Of a stretch of DNA of 64,000 nt, positions 55,124 to 63,746 are shown piece by piece; within the stretch, counting starts at the first letter, position 1, and each line of letters opens with the position of its first letter. This DNA comes from Candidatus Thermoflexus tengchongensis (GTDB lineage Bacteria > Chloroflexota > Anaerolineae > Thermoflexales > Thermoflexaceae), in the NCBI GenBank assembly GCA_016842085.1, contig JAEVEX010000069.1, positions 1 through 64,000 of the forward strand. The letters run 5' to 3'. The notes under the pieces were generated by a model. That model was not told where the DNA came from, searched no databases, and saw only the letters and a program-made list of their open reading frames with translations. The position numbers and the translations under genes were made by a program.

Positions 55124-55424
55124 TAAGGAGCAAGCGAGGAGGAGCCTTATCGCCTCCCCGATGGGAATCAAATCGTGCAAGCCCTGAACGCAATAGCGGT
55201 CCCAAAAATGTGGCTTTTGAACATCCTGGTGGGATCTGGCAGCTCCGCCTCTGGGGATCCGATGGGAGATATCGGGATCACCCCCATCGAGGATCTTTCC
55301 TGGATCTCCGGGAACCACAGGCAAATCTTCATACCCTCCCATGACTGGCCCTGAAAAGGCCAATCTCGCTCCCCGCGTGAAGTTTCCAGCGGTCTTCTGT
55401 GGGGTTTGCAAGTCGCAAATTCAT

Positions 55425-55453
55425 AATATAGCAGCAGATCCTGTTTATGTCAA
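55425..55453 (-). promoter_or_regulatory. Consensus promoter of rpoB
   Basis: On the minus strand TTGACA (55448-55453) and TATATT (55425-55430) are separated by exactly 17 bp, an almost perfect housekeeping promoter. Transcription would start near 55418, giving a leader of about 505 nt before rpoB. The leader holds a CGATGGG/CCCATCG hairpin (55260-55266 with 55283-55289) and a TGGCC/GGCCA hairpin near 55345-55362. The rest of the gap up to 55610 shows no gene. Confidence 0.8.
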
Positions 55454-55610
55454 ATCCAACCCGGGATACGCGCCGGGCTTTCCTGTCCCGCGGTTAGGCT
55501 CGGATACGAGGCCTGAATGAGGGCCGTGCGCTTTCAGCGCCCGACCCTGCTCATTTCCTGCGGCCTCTGGATCATGGCGAGGGGAAAGAGAGGGCTGGCC
55601 TTGGAAGCCC

Positions 55611-56129
55611 TCATGAGGCGCGAAGGATAATCTCCGACCGGCGCTCCCACACCACCCGAAGCTCCTGAAGCTGATCTTCCAGCGGGCGCAGGGCGGCAGG
55701 AAGATCGCCGCCCCCGCGGATCGCCTGGGCCAGAACGTCAATGCTTCCCTGCAGCTCCTCGATCTTCTGAAGGAGATCCGCATCGAACCGGTAAAGCGCC
55801 TCCAGCTCCGCCTCTCCAATACGGACGGCATCGAAGAAGCCCGCGTAACCGTATCGTGCCACCCCCACCTGATCGGCCAGCGTCTGGATCCGACGAACCA
55901 TCCGATCGATTTCATCAACCCGGGAGAGCTCGCGTTCCGCCAGCTCGCGCTGGAGCACCAGGAGGCGATCAGCAAGCTCCCGAAGCCGCTGGCGGATGGT
56001 TTCCCTGAGAATCCGATCCGCATCCCGCCGCTGCTCTTTCTCTTTGTATCCTGCATAACCAGGCAGGAATCGGAGCCACCGCTCCAGAGCCGGACGGTTC
56101 GCTTTCACGCGCTCCAGAATCTCATCCAT
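55611..56129 (-). CDS. Hypothetical coiled-coil protein
   Basis: A 172-residue, highly charged, largely helical soluble protein. It begins MDEILERVKANRPALERWLRFLPGYAGYKEKEQRRDADRIL and continues with heptad-like helices (RQRLRELADRLLVLQRELAEREL, then DRMVRRIQTLADQV). The segment VARYGYAGFFDAVRIGEAELEALYRFD breaks the helices. The 'GYAGYKEKEQRR.AD' block recurs in uncharacterised Chloroflexota and cyanobacterial proteins as far as I recall. The ATG at 56129 follows GGAGG. It probably forms an operon with the small membrane protein upstream. Confidence 0.75.
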   Translation of the reverse strand: MDEILERVKANRPALERWLRFLPGYAGYKEKEQRRDADRILRETIRQRLRELADRLLVLQRELAERELSRVDEIDRMVRRIQTLADQVGVARYGYAGFFDAVRIGEAELEALYRFDADLLQKIEELQGSIDVLAQAIRGGGDLPAALRPLEDQLQELRVVWERRSEIILRAS

Positions 56130-56224
56130 AAGAACCTCCGTTGTCCCGGGGAGATATAAAAACCCGTTGCTTTCTCTTCGCCTCCTTCCGCTGGACCCCC
56201 GCCGGAATCCGGCTTCCGTCCAGA

Positions 56225-56434
56225 TCATGAGCGACGGCCCTTCCCCTCCGCCAGCTCAACGATCTGGCGCAACAGGGTGACCAGTGTGACGGCGCTCTGG
56301 ACCAGGGCGGCTGGGGATGGCCGTGTGTTTCCTCCGCGTTCCTGTCGAGCCCGCACATAGAGATGGGCCGCCAGTACCCCGAACAGAGCGCCCAGGGCTC
56401 CTCCCAGCAGCAACCACCTTCCTTCACGGCGCAC
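56225..56434 (-). CDS. Small single-helix membrane protein
   Basis: A 69-residue protein with one hydrophobic segment near its N-terminus (WLLLGGALGALFGVLAAHLYV), a basic stretch and a C-terminal amphipathic helix (VQSAVTLVTLLRQIVELAEG). It looks like the YtxH-type small membrane proteins. A GTG at 56434 preceded by GGAGGAGG is the best start; an ATG at 56479 would add 15 residues without a ribosome-binding site. The coiled-coil gene follows 95 bp downstream. Confidence 0.6.
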   Translation of the reverse strand: MRREGRWLLLGGALGALFGVLAAHLYVRARQERGGNTRPSPAALVQSAVTLVTLLRQIVELAEGKGRRS

Positions 56435-56726
56435 GTTGGATCCTCCTCCGTGATTCGTTGTGGCGTCGCCTCCTATCATAACCCAACACAGGTCGCTTCG
56501 CCTCCCTTTCTCCCCTCCACAGCGCCCTCAGGCTGCTGAAGAAGGGCCTTCCGGCCTCGCAGGAGAGAGATCCGGCGCGCAAGTTGAGTTATGATAAAAA
56601 CCTGGAGGGCTGACCATGGCGACGATCACTGGATGCATGGCGCCAAGGATTTTGCGGGACGCGGGAAATGCCTTCCACCCTGGGATTTTGCCGCATATAG
56701 AGGCATCCCATTCCAAGGAGGAAGCC

Positions 56727-57524
56727 ATGCCATTCGCAACGATCAATGGCCTTCGCCTCGTTTATGATGTCCGTGGCCAGGGGATCCCGGTGCTCTGGAT
56801 CCATGGCTTTCCCCTGGGGCGCTGGCTCTGGGACCCGCAGGTCCATGCCCTGGCGGATATCGCCCGCTCCATCGCCGTGGATCTGCGCGGATTCGGAGGC
56901 AGCAGCGCGCCAGAGGGCCCATACACCATGGAAACTTACGCGGCCGACCTGCGGGGATTGCTGGATACGCTGGGGGTCGATCGGGTTGTGCTGGCCGGGC
57001 TTTCGATGGGTGGCTATGTGGCCTTCGCTTTCTATGCGGCCTATCCGGAACGGGTCCGGGCCCTGATCCTGGCCGACACCCGACATCAGGCCGATACCCC
57101 AGAGGCGCGGGCGAACCGCTATGCGCTGATCGAGCGGATCCGGGCCGAGGGAACACCCGTCGCCGTGGAGGCGTTCCTCCCTCGCCTGTTCGGCGCCACC
57201 ACGCAACAGGAGCGGCCGGAACTGGTGGAAACCCTTCGACGTAAGATGCTTACGAATCCCGCCGCCGGGCTGATCGGCGCGCTCCAGGCGATGGCCGAAC
57301 GGCCGGACCGCACGGAGCTCCTTCCTTCCATCCAGGTGCCGACGCTGGTGATCGTCGGCGAGGAGGATGCGGTAGCCCCACCCGACCTCGCCCGCCAGAT
57401 GGCGGAAGGGATCCCCCGCGCCCGGCTGGTGGTGATCCCACGGGCCGGCCATCTGGCCAATGTGGAGGCTCCCGAGGCGTTCAACGAGGCGGTCCGCGCG
57501 TTCCTTCGGGAACTGGAGGCTTGA
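56727..57524 (+). CDS. Alpha/beta hydrolase
   Basis: A 265-residue serine hydrolase of the alpha/beta fold. The oxyanion-hole motif is LWIHGFPLGRWLW, the nucleophile elbow VVLAGLSMGGYVAFAF, the acid is in VIVGEEDAVAPP and the catalytic His in PRAGHLANVEAPEAF. It resembles 3-oxoadipate enol-lactone hydrolase and related esterases, but the substrate is not fixed by these motifs. The ATG at 56727 follows AAGGAGGAAGCC. A palindrome and then tilS follow closely. Confidence 0.9.
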   Translation: MPFATINGLRLVYDVRGQGIPVLWIHGFPLGRWLWDPQVHALADIARSIAVDLRGFGGSSAPEGPYTMETYAADLRGLLDTLGVDRVVLAGLSMGGYVAFAFYAAYPERVRALILADTRHQADTPEARANRYALIERIRAEGTPVAVEAFLPRLFGATTQQERPELVETLRRKMLTNPAAGLIGALQAMAERPDRTELLPSIQVPTLVIVGEEDAVAPPDLARQMAEGIPRARLVVIPRAGHLANVEAPEAFNEAVRAFLRELEA

Positions 57525-57534
57525 GAAATCCATT

Positions 57535-57556
57535 GGGGCATGCAGGGACATGCCCC
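57535..57556. repeat. Perfect hairpin between hydrolase gene and tilS
   Basis: GGGGCATG and CATGCCCC pair perfectly around a six-base loop, 10 bases after the hydrolase stop and 16 bases before the tilS start. It resembles the GTAGGGGCAC palindrome at 36511. It may affect tilS translation or stabilise the upstream message. Confidence 0.6.
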
Positions 57557-57571
57557 TCCGGATGGAGAACC

Positions 57572-59068
57572 ATGTCCACGGAAAAACGGGCGATCGCCAC
57601 TGTGCGGCGGGCGGTCCGCGAGGCCGCCCGCCGCTTCCAGCTATTCCCCTTTGGGGAGCCCGTGGTGGTGGGCGTCTCCGGCGGACCGGATTCCCTGTGC
57701 CTGCTGGATGTGCTGCGGGATCTGGCCCCGGAATTCGGGATTGCGATTCACGTCGCCCATCTTCACCATGGCCTGCGCGGGGCGGAAGCGGATGCGGACG
57801 CGGCCTTCGTGGCGGAGCTGGCCCGGGCCTGGGAGTTGCCCTGCACCATTGAGCGCATGGACGTCCGGGCGCTGGCCGATCGGGAGGGTCTTTCCCTGGA
57901 GGAAGCAGCCCGCCAGGCCCGCTATACCTTCCTGGCCGAGGTCGCCGCTCGGGTGGGGAGCCACACCATCGCGGTCGCTCATCACGCGGATGATCAGGTG
58001 GAAACGGTGCTGATGCATCTCTTGCGGGGAAGCGGTCTGGCGGGGTTGCGGGGTATGCGCCCCCGCATGCCCCTTACGGAATACCATGGCCTGCTGCGCC
58101 GACCCCCGGAGGGACTCTGGCTCGTGCGACCCCTTCTGGGAATCTGGCGGCGGGAAATCGAAGCTTATCTTCAGGCCAAAGGGCTGACCCCGCGTTTCGA
58201 CCGATCGAACCTGGATCTCACCTTTTTCCGCAATCGGCTGCGCCACGAGGTCCTTCCCTTCCTGGAGCGTCTGAACCCCCGGTTGCGGGAAATCTGGTGG
58301 CGGATGGCCGAGGCCCTCGCGGCGGATTATGAGTTCCTGGAGCAGACCCTTCGTCAGGTCTGGCCCACCGTCGTCGCCCACGAAGAACCCGAGCGCATCG
58401 TCTTCGACCTGGCCCGCTGGCGGGACCTCCCCCTGAGCCTCCGGCGTATGGCGTTGCGGGAAGCCGCCTTCCGTCTGGCCCGCCGCCTGCGGGACCTGGG
58501 ATTCGAACATGTGGAGGAAGCGATCCGGATGGCTGAGGAAGGGAGGACAGGGAGCATGCTGACCTGGCCCGACGATCTGCGGGTGGTGGTGGCCTATGGG
58601 GATCTGATTGTCGCCCGGGAAGGTGCCGTCTGGCCGGATCCGGACCTTCCCCTGCTGACCGCCCCCTTGCCGCTGCGCCCTGGAGAGACCCCATGGCCCG
58701 ATGGCCGGTGGGTGGTGATCTGGGAGGAAATCTCCGCCTGGGATCCAGCCCGGCTGCAGCATGCGGATCTATGGACGCTTTACCTGGATGCAGAGCGTGC
58801 AGGGACCCACCTGGCTTTCCGGGGTCGTCGTCCGGGAGATCGCTTTCACCCGGCCGGGATGCCCGGCCCGGTGCGCCTGAAGACGTTCCTGATCAATCAA
58901 AAGATCCCCCAGGCATGGCGCGATCGGTGGCCGCTGTTGATCAACGAGCGGGATGAGATCCTGTGGGTCGCTGGCGTGCGGCCCGCTGCATTCATCCAGC
59001 CCGGCCCCGGTTGCCCCCGGGTGTGGCGCATCGCCATCCGGCGGGCAATGAAGCTAAACTTTCATTAA
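57572..59068 (+). CDS. tilS: tRNA(Ile)-lysidine synthetase
   Basis: A 498-residue ATP-dependent enzyme that puts lysine on C34 of the tRNA-Ile with CAU anticodon, so it reads AUA. The PP-loop is VVVGVSGGPDSLCLLDVL, with HVAHLHHGLRGAEADADAAFV, AVAHHADDQVETVLMHLLRGSGLAGLRGM and DRSNLDLTFFRNRLRHEVLPFLERLNP. The C-terminal TilS domain ends with DRFHPAGMPGPVRLKTFLINQKIPQAWRDRWPLLIN. The ATG at 57572 follows GATGGAG. The full three-domain E. coli-like form is present. Confidence 0.94.
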   Translation: MSTEKRAIATVRRAVREAARRFQLFPFGEPVVVGVSGGPDSLCLLDVLRDLAPEFGIAIHVAHLHHGLRGAEADADAAFVAELARAWELPCTIERMDVRALADREGLSLEEAARQARYTFLAEVAARVGSHTIAVAHHADDQVETVLMHLLRGSGLAGLRGMRPRMPLTEYHGLLRRPPEGLWLVRPLLGIWRREIEAYLQAKGLTPRFDRSNLDLTFFRNRLRHEVLPFLERLNPRLREIWWRMAEALAADYEFLEQTLRQVWPTVVAHEEPERIVFDLARWRDLPLSLRRMALREAAFRLARRLRDLGFEHVEEAIRMAEEGRTGSMLTWPDDLRVVVAYGDLIVAREGAVWPDPDLPLLTAPLPLRPGETPWPDGRWVVIWEEISAWDPARLQHADLWTLYLDAERAGTHLAFRGRRPGDRFHPAGMPGPVRLKTFLINQKIPQAWRDRWPLLINERDEILWVAGVRPAAFIQPGPGCPRVWRIAIRRAMKLNFH

Positions 59069-59199
59069 GGGAAGCCTCTCTCATGACAATGTCGACTTGA
59101 GATAGATGGCCTTGCCACTCGTCCCGCCCTACGCCAGACGAAGAAGCATCCCATCACTTCGAACTCGATTGCTGCATCTCGTGGTGAGAGAACAAAGCA

Positions 59200-61374
59200 A
59201 TGTTCCGTAGGATTCTAAAAATTCTTATACCATGGGTTCCCTTTCATTTGTTTCTGATCTGGGGATGGCGTGTGACAAATCCATTTCGCGAAATCCCTGG
59301 ATATGGTGACGTGCTGGAAAGCCTGTGGGGGTTCATCTGGTATGAGCGAACCATCTTCCAGGGAGAGGGAACTCCATTTTTTATACCGCTTATCGCTCAT
59401 CCGCTCGGATGGCACACCGCGAACTTGGCTCATACTCCTCTTCTTTATTTCATCGGTATGCTAGTTCATCGTGTAGGCGGCCCCGCGTTTGCTTATAACA
59501 TCCTTGCACTTCTTTCGCTTTACATATGCTTTGCCGGCATGTTTCTTTTCCTGCACCGTTTCACTGGTTGGTCAGCAGCTGTCCTGGGAGCGCTGGTCTA
59601 CACCTTTGTGGGCTTTCGCTGGATCCGGATTAGTGAAGGCCATCTCAACATCGCCTGGACGACCAGTCTGATCCCGTGGATGGCCTGGAGCCTGCAGAAG
59701 GGGGCTGAACAGGAAAAGGTGCGCCGGAAACTCTGGATGCTTGCGGGGGTGCTCTGGGGGCTTATGAGCTGCTTCTCGCTGTATGGGATCTTGTTAGGAG
59801 GGCTCGTGCTGACAGGATGGTTGATAACTCTACGATGGAGGTGGACGATCATTCTGTCGGGCGTCGCGATGATCATTAGCGCACCAATCACAGGACTTTA
59901 TCTCATCTCCGCCTCACAAGATGGCATCATTCCTTTCGAGGTCTGGCATATCTCTCACTGGGGAGTAAGCGGAAATGAATTGGCTATTCCCAGTGTCTTC
60001 CACCCTATCCTGCCCTTGCAGAATCTTTCCCGAACGATCTACAGGGGATTCCTGGACGAATCTGGCTACTGGAATCTGGGGATAGTGTCAATCCTTCTCG
60101 GGCTTCTGGGCCTTCTTCACGCGTGGGCATCCCCCACTTATCGATCTCTCCGTCGTCTAAGCCTCTGGCTGCTTCTTGGAGGGCTCCTGGCTTTTGGACC
60201 CTATCTGAAATGGAACGGACAGGTTGTGAATGTCTCATTTCCACCTGTTCAGATGCTGCACATGGCCTTATGGAAAATCGGCCATCAACTTAAGCCTGAT
60301 CTTTTCCCAACAGCAGAGCCACCGCCCTCCGCCCTGGGATGGATCCCGCTACCAGCCATGTGGCTGCTTGTCTTCGTTCCGTTTTTCGAGGGTTGGCGGG
60401 TTATTGCCCGTTGCCTGTTCGTCAGTGCGCTGGGCCTCTTCGGACTGGCCGCCTTCGCATGGGAGAGGCTTCGGGGAAGGCTACGGGCCCTTGTGACGAT
60501 CCTCTGGCTCATCGAGACCTTACCAGCGCCTACCGGATATTATCCTTTTCCATTCGCTACCCATCCAGCTTACAAGTGGCTTGCTGCACAGACTCTGAAG
60601 CCTGGTGAAGGGATCATCGAGCTACCATTGCCAGCTTCCAGCCTATCCGCCGACCTAGCCATCCTCTGGTCTCCCCTTCTCCATGGCAAGCCAGATGCAT
60701 CTATCTCCAGACCCTTCCTCCCCAGGCATATTGCGTATATGGTTCAGGCCATAGCCCACTATGATCTACGGGATGCACGAGTGGGATTCATTCTCCAGGC
60801 ATTGCGTGCTCGCTATGTGTTGATGCATATCACCGGAGACCGCGAGAAAAACATGTGGGAACACCTTTTGGGAAATCCAGCCATGAGGCCCATTCGCTGC
60901 TTTGATCCACCTCCCATGCCTTCTCCATGGGCTTACCCGATTTGCGTCGCCGAGATGCGTGCGGATCTGCCCGCGATCTCCCCCGCCCCCATATCTGGGT
61001 GGTCCGGTGTGGAGGAATGGGGAATGTGGGCGGAGGGAACGCAGTCTCATTCCTTCTGGATCGCCACCCATCAGACTGATCACCTGCTACGGATCGAGGC
61101 GTTCCCTTACTGCGTTCCTGGTCGACATCAAAGGCTGATTATTTTCGTTAATCAGCATACACTTTCATCGTATGAATGGGATCGTTGCGAAGCGCGAGAA
61201 CTGGCGATCAGGATTCCATCTGCTCTCATTCGACGTGGAGCAAATGAGCTCGCTTTTAAGTATGCTTATGCGGTTCGACCATCAGAGGTCACTGGCGGTC
61301 AGAATCCAGATTCCCGGTTGCTGTCTGTTGGATTCTCACGGCTGGAGATTCTCCCCCTCGATCCAGAACACTGA
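59200..61374 (+). CDS. GT-C-like polytopic membrane protein with C-terminal beta domain (copy 1)
   Basis: A 724-residue membrane protein. About eleven hydrophobic segments (residues 8-440) resemble GT-C glycosyltransferases of the PMT/DUF6311 kind; no DD or DE sugar-donor motif is certain. A soluble part follows, and the last about 100 residues form a beta-rich domain (LRIEAFPYCVPGRHQRLIIFVN, RIPSALIRRGANELAFKYAYAVRP, TGGQNPDSRLLSVGFSRLEI). The next gene has the same layout. Codons end in A or T much more often than in neighbouring genes, suggesting transfer. The ATG at 59200 has only GAGAG upstream. Role unknown; cell-surface glycan transfer is a guess. Confidence 0.7.
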   Translation: MFRRILKILIPWVPFHLFLIWGWRVTNPFREIPGYGDVLESLWGFIWYERTIFQGEGTPFFIPLIAHPLGWHTANLAHTPLLYFIGMLVHRVGGPAFAYNILALLSLYICFAGMFLFLHRFTGWSAAVLGALVYTFVGFRWIRISEGHLNIAWTTSLIPWMAWSLQKGAEQEKVRRKLWMLAGVLWGLMSCFSLYGILLGGLVLTGWLITLRWRWTIILSGVAMIISAPITGLYLISASQDGIIPFEVWHISHWGVSGNELAIPSVFHPILPLQNLSRTIYRGFLDESGYWNLGIVSILLGLLGLLHAWASPTYRSLRRLSLWLLLGGLLAFGPYLKWNGQVVNVSFPPVQMLHMALWKIGHQLKPDLFPTAEPPPSALGWIPLPAMWLLVFVPFFEGWRVIARCLFVSALGLFGLAAFAWERLRGRLRALVTILWLIETLPAPTGYYPFPFATHPAYKWLAAQTLKPGEGIIELPLPASSLSADLAILWSPLLHGKPDASISRPFLPRHIAYMVQAIAHYDLRDARVGFILQALRARYVLMHITGDREKNMWEHLLGNPAMRPIRCFDPPPMPSPWAYPICVAEMRADLPAISPAPISGWSGVEEWGMWAEGTQSHSFWIATHQTDHLLRIEAFPYCVPGRHQRLIIFVNQHTLSSYEWDRCEARELAIRIPSALIRRGANELAFKYAYAVRPSEVTGGQNPDSRLLSVGFSRLEILPLDPEH

Positions 61375-61554
61375 GCGACCGGAAGTCATTTCAAAATTCT
61401 CTCCAGGAAGAGGATGAAGGCAAGGAATCAGAAAGCCCGCAGGGCTGGCCCTGACTTATCCCAGTATCATCGTTCTTGAAATTACTCTGGCATGCTGCGC
61501 AATGTCATGTTTGTCAGGTTCGCAAGACTGCTTCCCTATATCGTGGAGAATAGC

Positions 61555-63717
61555 ATGGTCGCTTATCCAGCGAGACGCTGGTGGCACATAACCTGGCCCG
61601 CCTGGCTCTGGATGCTCTGGCTGCGCCAGGCCTGGCCTGTTCCTTCCTGGTTCCATGGGGTGCCTGCCGGCGAGGACACATGGCAGGCAATTGCCATGCT
61701 GATCTGGTATTCCCGCGCCCTTCAGGAGAGGGCCGGCTCTCCGTTTTTCTATCCCATGGTTTTTGCACCTCAGGGCCTTCACACAACGAGTCTGCACTAT
61801 GGACCGTTCCTGATCTTCCTGATGCTGCCATGGTCCCTCCTCGGCGGCCCCGCATTCGCTTATAACCTGTTTGGATGGACTGCCCTCACCATCGCCTTCC
61901 TGGGGGCTTATCGCTTAACTCGCCTCTTCACCCCAAGCGCACTGGCAGCCACGGCAGTGGGAATCGTTTACACCCTGTTCAGCCCTGCTTATTTCGGACT
62001 ACGAGCTTTCGGCGATCACATGAATCTTGCCTGGGGATTCGCGTTCTGTCCGCTCATCCTCTACGATCTCGAACGAAGCCGTCGGACAGGGTGGAGGTCC
62101 AAACCCCTGCTGCGCGCCGGGCTCTGGTGGGGACTGGGAGCCTCGGGGAGTTTCTACGCCCTTCCTGTTAATGTGCCGGTTTTTTTAATATACGGCTGGC
62201 TGGCCTTACGGGAAGGAGCGCTCAGGAAAATGCTGTGGCGATTCGCAGGAATCGCCCTTCTCCTGAGCAGCCCATGGATCGGTCTCTTCCTTTATACCAA
62301 ATACATCGATCAGCTGGAGGGACGCTCCATCGCCTGGCTGGCCTGGACCAGCACAGATTGGAAAGAGGCGATTCGGTGGAATCCGTATCACATCATCTAT
62401 GCTCTTACAGGGCAACCCTCTGAGGCCTCTCATCCTTTCCTCGGGCAATCCGTTCTGGCGACCAGTTTGCTGGGTCTGGCCATCAGCAGGCTACGACGGT
62501 CCCGGCTGGCCAGCCGACCTCTCCTGGCGATCGCGGGGATGGCTGCCTTTCTGGCCACAGGCGCTTTCCTCCAGTGGGGCGGCCCGATCCGCGCCCCATG
62601 GCCTGAGTGGGGGCGAGACCTCCTAGCCTTCCTTTGGCAAATGGGATATCTGATGAAACCCTCTTTCCTTGAAAGCCCGATCTTCCCCGCGAGCTGGGCC
62701 AACCGGTTACTCTCCCCGGCGATTCTCCTCTGGCTTTTCCTGCCCTATTGGGAAATGGTGATTTTCCCTTACCGGTATCTCGGGCTGCTCGGGCTAGGCA
62801 TCTCTGTCGCTGGGGCAGAGGCTTGGGTTCGAAATGCTGGGAAGTTAATTCAAGCGGGTATTTTCGCCATGTGGATCCTGGAAGCAGTTCATGGACCCGG
62901 GAAATGGACCCCATGGCCTCCGCCATCTCATCCTGCCTTCATCTGGCTACAGACTCAATCCCGAGACGGTCTGATCGTAGATATGGTTGCGAACCCACAG
63001 GTTCGAATATGGTCCTCCGGATCAATTCTTCTGGCCCCTTTGTTCCATAGCTGGCCTACTCTTTCAGGATTCGAGGCCATCGATCCATTATGGTCGAAAT
63101 GGCTAACCATCCGCTATGGGCCCAATCTGATCGCCAGCCCGGAGCGCTTGAGAGCCATTGGGGTGCAATATGTGCTTCTTCACGTCCTTAGTCGGGATTG
63201 GCGAGAACAAATCTGGCCTGGGGATCGACTTGAACGGATGGGCTGTTTTGATCCTCCAAATCAGCCCTCCCCATGGGAACATCCGATCTGCATCTACAGG
63301 ATCCCCTCTCGAGGCCTGGATCGCATCACAAACGTTCTTCTGGTTCAGGGATGGTCTGGAACCGAACCGTGGGGAGTATGGGCAGAGGGAGTAGAGTCGG
63401 AAGCGCTATGGATCACTTCCGCCACCTCTCCCGCTCGTATGGAGCTGCGGGCGTTTCCAATATGCTCTGCAGATAGATCCCAGTGGATGGAAATCTGGAT
63501 TAATGAGATCCGAATCGGGGAATATCGTTTTTCCTCATGCGCTGAGATCTACGCGGATTGGAAAATCCCATCCTCTCTGGTTCGACAGGGAACCAACCGA
63601 ATTCGCTTCCGGTTCGCATATGCGCTCTCGCCTCACACGCTCACAGGAGGGCAGAATCCAGATCCCCGCCCACTTTCTGTCGGATTTCGAAGGCTCTGGA
63701 TCGTTCCAGAACATTAA
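61555..63717 (+). CDS. GT-C-like polytopic membrane protein with C-terminal beta domain (copy 2)
   Basis: A 720-residue paralogue of the preceding gene. Shared blocks include LGGPAFAYNL (GGPAFAYNI in copy 1), RFGDHMNLAW-type loop (LRAFGDHMNLAWGFAF against RISEGHLNIAWTT), CFDPPNQPSPWEHPICIYRI and the C-terminal RQGTNRIRFRFAYALSP, TGGQNPDPRPLSVGFRRLWI. About eleven membrane segments precede the soluble end. The ATG at 61555 follows GTGGAG; 21 upstream in-frame codons lack a ribosome-binding site. The tandem arrangement shows a duplication followed by strong divergence in the membrane part. Confidence 0.7.
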   Translation: MVAYPARRWWHITWPAWLWMLWLRQAWPVPSWFHGVPAGEDTWQAIAMLIWYSRALQERAGSPFFYPMVFAPQGLHTTSLHYGPFLIFLMLPWSLLGGPAFAYNLFGWTALTIAFLGAYRLTRLFTPSALAATAVGIVYTLFSPAYFGLRAFGDHMNLAWGFAFCPLILYDLERSRRTGWRSKPLLRAGLWWGLGASGSFYALPVNVPVFLIYGWLALREGALRKMLWRFAGIALLLSSPWIGLFLYTKYIDQLEGRSIAWLAWTSTDWKEAIRWNPYHIIYALTGQPSEASHPFLGQSVLATSLLGLAISRLRRSRLASRPLLAIAGMAAFLATGAFLQWGGPIRAPWPEWGRDLLAFLWQMGYLMKPSFLESPIFPASWANRLLSPAILLWLFLPYWEMVIFPYRYLGLLGLGISVAGAEAWVRNAGKLIQAGIFAMWILEAVHGPGKWTPWPPPSHPAFIWLQTQSRDGLIVDMVANPQVRIWSSGSILLAPLFHSWPTLSGFEAIDPLWSKWLTIRYGPNLIASPERLRAIGVQYVLLHVLSRDWREQIWPGDRLERMGCFDPPNQPSPWEHPICIYRIPSRGLDRITNVLLVQGWSGTEPWGVWAEGVESEALWITSATSPARMELRAFPICSADRSQWMEIWINEIRIGEYRFSSCAEIYADWKIPSSLVRQGTNRIRFRFAYALSPHTLTGGQNPDPRPLSVGFRRLWIVPEH

Positions 63718-63746
63718 CAGACCGTTAAAAGTCAACAGTGTAACTT

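Noticed and set aside
55109-55411. 100-codon minus-strand frame in the rpoB leader
   Set aside because: It starts with TTG without a ribosome-binding site a few bases after the predicted transcription start and runs into the dispersed repeat; leader RNA is the simpler reading.
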